A stretch of DNA of 36,397 nucleotides from the NCBI GenBank assembly GCA_013285995.1, contig JABDGN010000009.1, positions 1-36,397 on the forward strand, given 5' to 3'. Shown piece after piece: positions 30,428 through 36,397 of the stretch (its first letter is position 1; every line of letters begins with the position of its first letter). Below the pieces are notes generated by a model. It did no database searches and was not told where the DNA came from. It saw only the letters and a list, made by a program, of their open reading frames with translations. The position numbers were made by a program, and so were the translations under genes. The stretch is from Gammaproteobacteria bacterium (GTDB lineage: Bacteria; Pseudomonadota; Gammaproteobacteria; JABDGN01).

Positions 30428-30691
30428 GTGGCCAATAGCGCACAAGCAAGAAAACGTATTCGTCAAAACGAAAAACATCGTCAACACAACGCCAGTCAGC
30501 GTTCCATGATGCGGACTTATTTGAAAAAAGCCCATGCTGCGGTTGAAACTCAGCAAGCGGCTCCCGAAGCTTTGCAAATGGCAAGCTCTATTGTTGATAA
30601 AATGGTTAACAAAGGCTTGATCCATAAAAATAAAGCGGCACGTCACAAAAGTCGCTTGAATGCACAACTGAAAAAGAAAATGGCCGCGTAA
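30428..30691 (+). CDS. rpsT: 30S ribosomal protein S20
   Basis: Primary 16S rRNA-binding protein of the small subunit. The 87-residue basic product starts (M)ANSAQARKRIRQNEKHRQHN and has MMRTYLKKAHAAVE and the C-terminal KNKAARHKSRLNAQLKKK, all typical. It uses a GTG start at 30428, with TTGGAGA 5-6 bases before it; a TTG in frame at 30416 is inside that site. Weak start codons are known for S20 in E. coli, where they help autoregulation. Confidence 0.97.
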   Translation: MANSAQARKRIRQNEKHRQHNASQRSMMRTYLKKAHAAVETQQAAPEALQMASSIVDKMVNKGLIHKNKAARHKSRLNAQLKKKMAA

Positions 30692-30792
30692 GATTTTAGG
30701 CGACTTTTTTTGAAAAATTTTTAAAGTAGAGAATAAAACTTTTCTATTTTGAAAACCAGTGTTTTTTTTCAACTATATAGGAGAAAACTGTG

Positions 30793-31419
30793 ATGAAAAA
30801 AACTTTAATAGCTGTTGCTGTAGTAGCCAGTCTTGGCGCGGGCGCAAGCGCTTACGCTGACATGGGCAATATGATGATGAATGGTGATTTTTATGTTGGG
30901 GGCGGTTTGGGCGCGTCGAATACGACAACTCCAGGTAATCAAGCAGTTGGTTCTAGTGGCAATACTTCAACGGGCTTGGCAAGTCAGGCGTGGGTTGGCT
31001 ATAACGTAATGCAATACTTCGGGGTTGAATTAGGTTACAACGATTATGCCAATGCAACGGTTAATAATTACGGTGGTGGTGCTACTTTAAATATCAAAGC
31101 GCAAGGCGTGAATTTAGGTTTCGTATTCCGTACGCCTGATTTCAATGGCTTCAATGTCTTTGCTAAAGTAGGTCCGCAATACACTAACACAGTGGAAACA
31201 AGCGCTGTTTCTACGCTGGTTAATGACAGTGTTAACATTTTCTACGGTGCCGGTGTAGCGTATGATATTACGCAACACTTAAGCGCTCAATTCCAATGGC
31301 AACAAACGCCACAAGAGAATAATAAATCTGCTAACACTGACCTCACAAGCAGTGGTTTAGGTAGCTTTGATGTTCCTCGCTATGACATCTACACTGTTGG
31401 CTTGAACTACAAGTTCTAA
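30793..31419 (+). CDS. Outer-membrane beta-barrel protein (OmpA/OmpW-like)
   Basis: 208 residues with a signal peptide (MKKTLIAVAVVASLGAGASA, likely cut after AYA) and then alternating amphipathic strands: DFYVGGGLGAS, QAWVGYNVMQYFGVELGYND, ILNIKAQGVNLGFVF-type strands and a terminal YTVGLNYKF ending in Phe as required for BAM recognition. This fits the eight-strand beta-barrel families around OmpA/OmpW/Lom. AGGAG at 30779-30783 serves either the ATG at 30793 or a GTG at 30790. A strong terminator follows. Role (porin, adhesin, structural) unknown. Confidence 0.85.
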   Translation: MKKTLIAVAVVASLGAGASAYADMGNMMMNGDFYVGGGLGASNTTTPGNQAVGSSGNTSTGLASQAWVGYNVMQYFGVELGYNDYANATVNNYGGGATLNIKAQGVNLGFVFRTPDFNGFNVFAKVGPQYTNTVETSAVSTLVNDSVNIFYGAGVAYDITQHLSAQFQWQQTPQENNKSANTDLTSSGLGSFDVPRYDIYTVGLNYKF

Positions 31420-31436
31420 TCCAAGTGTTACGATGT

Positions 31437-31466
31437 AAAAAAAGGCGAGTTATCTCGCCTTTTTTT
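31437..31466 (+). terminator. Rho-independent terminator after the beta-barrel gene
   Basis: AAAAAAAGGCGAG and CTCGCCTTTTTTT form a stem around TTAT, ending in a seven-base T-run, 17 bases after the stop codon. Confidence 0.93.
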
Positions 31467-31515
31467 GTAGGTCGGCTTCCCGGATTTCGTGATAAACGAA
31501 ATCCGCAAGCCGACA
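31465..31515. repeat. GTCGGCTT-type single hairpin
   Basis: TTGTAGGTCGGCTTCCCGGA pairs with TCCGCAAGCCGACA around a CGT...ACG stem. This is the half-size form of the element at 2777, fused to the T-run of the terminator. Confidence 0.85.
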
Positions 31516-31537
31516 TTTTTTTTGATTTGTCTCCACT

Positions 31538-31645
31538 TACCCTTTAACAAGGGTCAGAAAACGCAATTACTTACCCTTTGCAAAGGGTAAGTAATTTATT
31601 TTTTAGATCACAAAATCAGCTAATCGACATTTTGTGATCTAAAAA
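31538..31645. promoter_or_regulatory. Stacked palindromes upstream of the second ATPase gene
   Basis: Three dyads in a row. A diverged CTTACCCTTTAACAAGGGTC lies at 31538-31557. A perfect 32-base palindrome centred at 31580/31581 (31565-31596) has the core TTACCCTTTGCAAAGGGTAA. Perfect 17-base arms at 31600-31616 and 31629-31645 (TTTTAGATCACAAAAT and complement) enclose a 12-base loop. They lie just upstream of the -35 box of the next gene. They could be operators, or a small repeat element. Confidence 0.7.
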
Positions 31646-31648
31646 TCC

Positions 31649-31693
31649 TTGACATTCTACTTCACAAGAATTACATTTACATATCTTGTGAAG
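31649..31693 (+). promoter_or_regulatory. Promoter with overlapping 10-bp operator-like dyad
   Basis: TTGACA (31649-31654), 17 bases, TACATT (31672-31677). CTTCACAAGA (31660-31669) and TCTTGTGAAG (31684-31693) are perfect complements straddling the -10 box and start site, an arrangement suited to repression. Confidence 0.6.
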
Positions 31694-31708
31694 TAAATGG
31701 GGTGGGAG

Positions 31709-33151
31709 ATGAGTGAGTTTTCTTTTATAGGCAGGCAGGCGGAGTTAAAAAGTCTAAATGATTTAACGCAAAAAAAGGCCGCCAGTTTAGTGGTTATCAA
31801 AGGGCGGCGGCGGATTGGTAAAAGCCGCTTAGTCGCTGAGTTTGCTAAAAAATATCGCTTGTTAAGTTTTTCAGGCTTGGTTCCTACGGAGGCTACAACG
31901 GCTGCTTCACAAAAAGAAGAATTTGCCCACCAATTATCTAAACAACTCAATTTTAGTGGCCTCAAAGCGGATGATTGGGGTGATTTATTTTCTTTATTGG
32001 CCAGAGAAACCAAACACGGCAGAGTTGTTATTTTATTTGATGAAATTTCTTGGATGGGTTCAAAAGATCCTGATTTTTTAGGAAAATTAAAAAATGCCTG
32101 GGATCTGGAATTTAAAAAGAATGCTGAGTTGATATTCATTTTATGTGGCAGTGTATCTTCTTGGATAGATGAGAATATTCTAAAAAGTACCGGTTTTATG
32201 GGGCGTCTGTCACTCGTTTTAGATGTCAGAGAATTATCTCTTACAGAATGCAATCAATTACTTAAAGCAGGAGGATTTCGTGGCTCTGCTTATGAAAAAT
32301 TTAAATTGCTGTCTGTCACCGGAGGAATTCCTCGTTATTTGGAAGAAATAAAAAAAGATAGGCTAGCGGACGAAAATATAAAAGATTTGTGTTTTACCCG
32401 TAGCGGCATTCTCTTTAGAGAATTTAACGATATTTTTTTAGATATTTTTTCGCGACGCAGTGAACTTTATAAAAAAATTGTAGCAAGCTTAGTTAATGGT
32501 AGTAAGGAATTCTCTGAAATTGTAGCAAGTGCAGGAATTAAGAAAAGTGGCTATTTAAGCCAGCATTTATCGGATTTAATCGCTTCTGGCTTTGTTAAAC
32601 GAGATTTTACTTGGAATATAAAAAGCAGTACAGAATCTAAACTGAGTCATTATCGATTAGCCGATAATTATCTGCGTTTTTATTTGAAGTATATTGAGAA
32701 AAATAGGCTTAAAATAGAGGGAGATCATTTTAATAATAAATCACTTGCTACTTTGCCAAATCTAGATAGCATTATGGGTTTGCAATTTGAAAATTTAGTA
32801 TTAAATAATCGGCGTTTTATTTGGGAGAATCTTAATATTCATCCGGAAGATATTATTACCGACAACCCTTATTTTCAAAGACCACAATTAAGAAAAAAAG
32901 GTTGTCAGATTGATTACTTAATCCAGACAAGAGCCAATGTGCTTTATGCTTGTGAAATCAAGTTTTCAAAACAAGAGATACGAACGGATATTATCAATGA
33001 AATGCGGCAAAAATTAGCTGCTTTTCATTTGCCCAGAGGGTTTTCTATTTTACCGATTTTAATTCATGCCGGAGGTGGAGTGAGCGAAGCGATTGTTGAT
33101 CAACAATTTTTTAGTCATATTATCGATTTTTCAGAATTGCTTAAATCTTAA
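31709..33151 (+). CDS. Archaeal-type ATPase with DUF234 nuclease-like C-terminus
   Basis: P-loop ATPase of the ATPase_2 (STAND-like) group fused to a DUF234-type domain. With the ATG at 31709 (480 residues) it starts [13 protein letters not shown], Walker A is [11 protein letters not shown] near residue 30, Walker [13 protein letters not shown] near 112, and LILCGS-like ILCGSVSSW follows. A winged-helix segment (about 240-310) leads to FENLVLNNR and the PD-(D/E)xK pattern CQIDYLIQ...YACEIKFS near 420-440. An ATG four codons earlier (31697) is possible. Function of this family is unsettled; it resembles in layout the ATPase at 6915 but is a different family. Its end overlaps the convergent ubiE by 11 bases. 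Confidence 0.88.
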   Translation: MSEFSFIGRQAELKSLNDLTQKKAASLVVIKGRRRIGKSRLVAEFAKKYRLLSFSGLVPTEATTAASQKEEFAHQLSKQLNFSGLKADDWGDLFSLLARETKHGRVVILFDEISWMGSKDPDFLGKLKNAWDLEFKKNAELIFILCGSVSSWIDENILKSTGFMGRLSLVLDVRELSLTECNQLLKAGGFRGSAYEKFKLLSVTGGIPRYLEEIKKDRLADENIKDLCFTRSGILFREFNDIFLDIFSRRSELYKKIVASLVNGSKEFSEIVASAGIKKSGYLSQHLSDLIASGFVKRDFTWNIKSSTESKLSHYRLADNYLRFYLKYIEKNRLKIEGDHFNNKSLATLPNLDSIMGLQFENLVLNNRRFIWENLNIHPEDIITDNPYFQRPQLRKKGCQIDYLIQTRANVLYACEIKFSKQEIRTDIINEMRQKLAAFHLPRGFSILPILIHAGGGVSEAIVDQQFFSHIIDFSELLKS

Positions 33152-33887
33152 ACCCTCGATGCAATGCCACGATCCCACCACTAAAATTCAGGTAATTGGT
33201 GTTTTCAAAACCTGCTTCGTTGAGCATTTGCAATAAAGTTTCTTGATCGGGATGCATGCGAATTGATTCCGCTAAATAGCGGTAGCTGGCTTCATCGTTG
33301 GCAATCCAACGGCCAAATTTTGGCAGCAATTGAAACGAATAGGCATCATAAATTTTGTTTAACCACGCATAAGCCGGTTTAGAAAATTCTAAAATCATTA
33401 CTCGTCCGCCGGGTTTTAACACGCGATGCATAGAACGCAACGCGGCCGCTTTATCGGTGACATTACGCAAACCAAAGGCCATGGTGATGCAATCAAAATA
33501 ATTGTCAGGGAAGGGCAGCTTTTCGGCATCAGCCACTTCATAACGCACATTGCCGACGATACCTTTATCGATTAATTTTTTGCGGCCTTCTTCCAGCATG
33601 GCGGGGTTAATATCGGCCAAAACGACTTCACCGTTTTCGCCCACTAAACGCGAGAATTTGGCCGTTAAATCCCCCGTGCCGCCGGCTAAATCTAAAATTT
33701 TTTGGCCTTTGCGCACTTTGCACAAATCAATCGTCGCTTGTTTCCAATAACGATGCACGCCAAACGACATCACATCGTTCATGATGTCATATTTACTCGC
33801 TACCGAACTAAATACTTGCGCTACACGACCGGCCTTTTCTGTAACGTCAACGGTTTCAAAACCGAAGTGAGTTTTTTGTGTGTTCAT
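33141..33887 (-). CDS. ubiE: Ubiquinone/menaquinone biosynthesis C-methyltransferase UbiE
   Basis: SAM-dependent methyltransferase adding the C-methyl group in ubiquinone (and menaquinone) synthesis. The 248-residue product has [25 protein letters not shown] at the N terminus, SAM motif [14 protein letters not shown] near residue 65, [12 protein letters not shown] near 92, and [24 protein letters not shown] near 135, all characteristic. No clear partner gene is adjacent; ubiJ/ubiB, often nearby, are absent from the window. The last codons overlap the convergent ATPase gene. Confidence 0.97.
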   Translation of the reverse strand: MNTQKTHFGFETVDVTEKAGRVAQVFSSVASKYDIMNDVMSFGVHRYWKQATIDLCKVRKGQKILDLAGGTGDLTAKFSRLVGENGEVVLADINPAMLEEGRKKLIDKGIVGNVRYEVADAEKLPFPDNYFDCITMAFGLRNVTDKAAALRSMHRVLKPGGRVMILEFSKPAYAWLNKIYDAYSFQLLPKFGRWIANDEASYRYLAESIRMHPDQETLLQMLNEAGFENTNYLNFSGGIVALHRGFKI

Positions 33888-33910
33888 ATATTTGAATTCT
33901 CTTATTTGCT

Positions 33911-34015
33911 GTCATTCTCATCGCGAAGCGATGGGAATCCAAGGTTTTGATAACTCTTTATATTTTTAAAAACCTTAGATTCCCGCGTCGTCGCTTCGCT
34001 CCTAGCGAGAATGAC
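33911..34015. repeat. TCATTCYC-type repeat between hemJ and ubiE
   Basis: Begins GTCATTCTCATCGCGAAGCG and ends CTAGCGAGAATGAC, with GGGAATCCAAGG and CCTTAGATTCCC as inner arms. It fills almost the whole gap. Confidence 0.88.
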
Positions 34016-34022
34016 AGAAACC

Positions 34023-34448
34023 CTAAAACGGTTTCACCACTACCAAAATCACAATCACAATCAGCAAAACCACCGGCATTTCATTAAACACGCGATAAAA
34101 TTTTGCACTGTGTTGATTACGATTTGCCTTAAAATCGCGATAAAATTTCCAACAAAACCCGTGATAAATAATTAATAACAGCACAAAAAATAATTTTATT
34201 TTCAACCACCACATCGTTTCATAGGCTTGCCAAGCGTAGGCTATTGTCAAACCAATACCGGTTGCGAGGGTCAGAATTGCACTCGGCGTCATGATGCCCC
34301 ACAATAATTTGCGCTCCATAATTTTAAAACGCGCATCGCTGGGTTGATCTTTCGCATCGGCGTGATAAACAAACAAACGGGGCAAATAAAATAAGCCAGC
34401 AAACCAGCAGATGACGAAAATTATGTGAAAGGCGAGTAACCAGCGCAT
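34023..34448 (-). CDS. hemJ: Protoporphyrinogen IX oxidase HemJ
   Basis: Membrane enzyme that oxidises protoporphyrinogen IX late in haem synthesis (HemJ, formerly UPF0093). The 141-residue product has four to five hydrophobic helices and the hallmark FHIIFVICWFAGLFYLPRLF at about residues 6-25, with the conserved His in helix 1 and WWLKIKLFFVLLLIIYHGF in helix 4. I took the ATG at 34448, with AGGA 6 bases before it; the frame extends to 34475 into the palindromic element. Usual size for the family is about 140-150. Confidence 0.92.
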   Translation of the reverse strand: MRWLLAFHIIFVICWFAGLFYLPRLFVYHADAKDQPSDARFKIMERKLLWGIMTPSAILTLATGIGLTIAYAWQAYETMWWLKIKLFFVLLLIIYHGFCWKFYRDFKANRNQHSAKFYRVFNEMPVVLLIVIVILVVVKPF

Positions 34449-34473
34449 AAGGATCCTGATATACTTTGGATAC

Positions 34474-34642
34474 ATATACTTCTCCCGAATTAAAATTCAG
34501 GATTCTGACACTGCCATTTTTTGACTAAATTATAATTTTTTTCATCTCACCCTATGAATAACTAGGGATTCATGAAAAAAATTAAATTTAGCCTAAAAAA
34601 TGTTGGTCATAATTCCTGAATTTTAACTCGGAAGAAGTATAT
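34474..34642. mobile_element. 169-bp palindromic MITE-like element
   Basis: Terminal arms of 29 bases (34474-34502 and 34614-34642) are complementary with 2 mismatches (ATATACTTCT...AAATTCAGGA). Complementarity continues inward: CATTTTTT (34515-34522) with AAAAAATG, TTTTTTCAT with ATGAAAAAA, and CCCTA...TAGGG around the centre near 34558. It encodes nothing. With the TCATTCTC repeat behind it, it fills the 359-base gap between hemJ and the HAD gene. Confidence 0.75.
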
Positions 34643-34655
34643 TACTTCTCAGTTT

Positions 34656-34750
34656 GTCATTCTCAGTCGAGCGTGCGAGACTGGGAATCCAAGGTTCTTA
34701 TAAACTTTTAAGTTTTTTAAAAACTGGATCCCCGCTTGCGCGGGAATGAC
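34656..34750. repeat. TCATTCYC-type repeat upstream of the HAD gene
   Basis: Begins GTCATTCTCAGTCGAGCGTG and ends TTGCGCGGGAATGAC, with GGGAATCCAAGG and GGATCCCCGC inside. It is 13 bases from the end of the MITE-like element. The 34751-34807 remainder holds only A+T-rich sequence and the start region of the next gene. Confidence 0.88.
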
Positions 34751-34807
34751 AGAAATTTTTTAAATACCTGAGAAATTATGATTATATTACCATAGGAATA
34801 ATAAACA

Positions 34808-35392
34808 ATGTTCATTATCGAACCCCATATTAAAGCCCTTATTTTCGACTGCGACGGTACTTTAATCGACAGTTTAGATTCACATTATTTAGCCTGGCAA
34901 GCCGCTTATAAAGAAGAGGGGAAAGAATTTTGGTCGCGCGAAGAGCATCGCACGCGCGTGGGTGGTTCCAGCAGTGAAAATATTGTGGCGCTGATCAATG
35001 AAGTATTGGGTTACGAGGTAGATCCTCCGCACATGGCTGTTCAAAAAGAAGCCCTGTTTTTGCGGAAGTTTGCCAAAGAAGCACGTCCGATTGCCAAAGT
35101 ACTAGAAATTGCTAAACAGTATCACAGTAAATTGCCTTTAGTCGTGGCATCGAATGGCCATCGAGAAATCGTGCATTGTATGCTGGAAGCTAATGAGATT
35201 AAATATTTATTTGATCATGTGATTACTATCGAGGATGTTGAACACCCCAAACCTGCACCTGATATTTTTTTAGCTGCCGCTAAGCTTTGCGATGTTGCAG
35301 CAAAAAATTGTTTAGTGTTTGAAGATTCGCATACCGGTTTTGAAGCGGCTAAGCGTGCAAATATGGCGTATGTAGACATACGAGATTTGTAA
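34808..35392 (+). CDS. HAD-family hydrolase (beta-phosphoglucomutase/phosphatase-like)
   Basis: 194 residues with all four HAD motifs: I, LIFDCDGTLIDS with Asp14 and Asp16; II, VVASNGHRE with Ser/Asn; III, Lys in EHPKPAPDIF; IV, CLVFEDSHTGFEAAK. The helical cap between motif I and II is the C1 type of the beta-phosphoglucomutase/gph subgroup. Substrate is probably a small sugar phosphate or related monophosphate, which sequence alone does not define. GGAATAATAA before the ATG gives only a weak ribosome-binding site. It is followed in the same frame, after its TAA, by an F-box ORF. Confidence 0.92.
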   Translation: MFIIEPHIKALIFDCDGTLIDSLDSHYLAWQAAYKEEGKEFWSREEHRTRVGGSSSENIVALINEVLGYEVDPPHMAVQKEALFLRKFAKEARPIAKVLEIAKQYHSKLPLVVASNGHREIVHCMLEANEIKYLFDHVITIEDVEHPKPAPDIFLAAAKLCDVAAKNCLVFEDSHTGFEAAKRANMAYVDIRDL

Positions 35393-35425
35393 GGAGAAGG
35401 TAGCGACACCGCGTGTTGTTCTTTA

Positions 35426-36397
35426 ATGTTAAGAGAAATATCTGCAATATATTATCAGCGATTCGCTGAACTGCAACAATTATCTGTTCTGGCAGCAGCA
35501 AGGGTAACGGAAATTTTTGATCAGGAAATTTTGTATCCTCTCCAGCAAGATTCTACTGATTGGATAGCACGTATTCAGAGGTTTAATACGAGTTTGATGG
35601 CACATTTACAAGAATATGCGTCTGCACAGCCGCAAATTTTTACTAACGAGGCAATAAAACAAAAATATTTTGCAATTATTCAGCAGCTAATCACTGACTT
35701 AACTACGTTAGCATCCGGTGAAAAAATTCCACCGATTCGTCCCGGCACACCCCCCATCCTTTACTCGCCTTCGCTGACTAAATCATCGCCCAATATTTTT
35801 GTATCTTATCCTGGAACGCCTCCCACTGGCAGAGTATCAGAGAGAAACCCGTTTGACGTTGTTATTTCCCCACCTCTTAAAAAAAGCTTAGGAAAAAAAA
35901 TATTTCCATCCATAGATTTAACTCCGTTCTGGGAGTTGGGAAAATTGCCTCGCGAATTGCTGTACTTGATCATTAGCTTTTTACCTGTAAACGATGTATT
36001 AAAAGTACGTCAGCTATCGAGCTCTTTTCGTGCAGTGACTAATAATTTCATACCACAGACGCCTATTGAAAACCAAACCTTAGCCTGTGTCGGTGCTTTA
36101 ACGTTTGGAAATGCGAGTGTGGTGCCGGGTAGTAAATGGAGGATCGTTGATTGGGGTGCTCGCAAGGATTCTGCGGATTTTCAGTGGTCTTTGTTGCAGC
36201 AAAATACTGACCAAACTAATTGCATTTTAGTCCAACAAAATTTTCCGAACCCCTTTCCCTTAGTTGATATGAGCACTGTCAAGGTAATGCCTTCCGGCGC
36301 ATTAATTTGGGTGTGCATACACAAAGGAACAGCCAGCCTTGTTATATATATGTGTGATGCAAATGGTGAAGAATTAAAAGAATGCTTAGTGCAAAGC
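35426..36397 (+). CDS. F-box domain protein, truncated by the window end
   Basis: An ATG at 35426 opens a frame that stays open for 324 codons to the last base of the window, so the C terminus is missing. Residues 1-100 are helical (LREISAIYYQRFAELQQLS at the start), 101-165 are Pro/Ser-rich with two PGTPP motifs, and 170-208 are an F-box (LGKLPRELLYLIISFLPVND, then VLKVRQLSSSFRAVTNNF). Beyond 210 the strands look like a beta-rich substrate-binding domain (GSKWRIVDWG, GALIWVCIHKG). No good ribosome-binding site lies next to the ATG; AAGGAGAAGG is 25 bases upstream, just after the HAD stop in the same frame. A second F-box protein in one window supports a host-ubiquitin theme. Confidence 0.75.
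   Translation, partial: MLREISAIYYQRFAELQQLSVLAAARVTEIFDQEILYPLQQDSTDWIARIQRFNTSLMAHLQEYASAQPQIFTNEAIKQKYFAIIQQLITDLTTLASGEKIPPIRPGTPPILYSPSLTKSSPNIFVSYPGTPPTGRVSERNPFDVVISPPLKKSLGKKIFPSIDLTPFWELGKLPRELLYLIISFLPVNDVLKVRQLSSSFRAVTNNFIPQTPIENQTLACVGALTFGNASVVPGSKWRIVDWGARKDSADFQWSLLQQNTDQTNCILVQQNFPNPFPLVDMSTVKVMPSGALIWVCIHKGTASLVIYMCDANGEELKECLVQS

Noticed and set aside
34808-36397. HAD hydrolase and F-box protein as one gene interrupted by a nonsense codon
   Set aside because: They are in the same frame, but the HAD domain is complete and ends naturally; the 33 bases after TAA read as a spacer, and no such fusion is known to me.

Overview
The window looks like chromosome of a gammaproteobacterium with a host-associated, probably intracellular (Legionellales/Coxiellaceae-like) lifestyle. 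The order secY-rpmJ-rpsM-rpsK-rpsD-rpoA-rplQ, and fumC, radA, lolB, ubiE, hemJ and rpsT, are gammaproteobacterial in type. Scattered among them are genes with eukaryotic-type domains (two F-box proteins, RING-finger proteins, degenerate Rab/Ras-like domains) and a cyclodipeptide synthase, a mix typical of amoeba- or arthropod-associated Legionellales. The placement is inference from gene content only.

Layout. 1-5500: end of the spc operon and the alpha operon, with an internal sigma70 promoter before rpsM and a dyad repeat in every intergenic gap, ending in a 61-bp tandem array between rpoA and rplQ. 5550-11250: a terminator, then a putative effector island: a RING protein, an AAA ATPase (DUF4143 type), and two adjacent genes with small-GTPase-like folds that lack the nucleotide-binding motifs; the second carries four RING-like modules. 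11300-19050: an ABC exporter, a divergent Bcr/CflA MFS pump with a perfect consensus promoter and almost no leader, then a tight operon of MHS-type MFS, PadR regulator and two tandem UGT-like glycosyltransferases. 19130-21270: sodC and fumC (minus strand). 21350-25930: the most interesting block: a cyclodipeptide synthase overlapping a PQ-loop/PAS histidine kinase, followed by an atypical response regulator, with a divergent HTH regulator carrying an S24-like domain without catalytic serine. 26200-27110: F-box protein. 27140-31420: lolB, radA, a Bax-like glucosaminidase, rpsT and an outer-membrane beta-barrel. 31430-33150: stacked palindromes and a second ATPase (DUF234 type). 33140-36397: ubiE, hemJ, a 169-bp palindromic MITE-like element, a HAD hydrolase and a second F-box protein that runs off the window.

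How the genes fit together. I read the 21354-25925 block as a candidate signalling module: a cyclodipeptide made from aminoacyl-tRNA, a membrane kinase that may sense it or a related small molecule, and a cognate response regulator. The F-box and RING proteins could act on host ubiquitination if secreted; no secretion system is visible here. Dyad repeats of at least four families (GTTGTGAG type, GTCGGCTT type, GGGGCGGG type, TCATTCYC type) occupy most intergenic gaps, and one of them appears to supply the sequence just upstream of the lolB start codon. No tRNA, rRNA, CRISPR array or transposase gene was seen.
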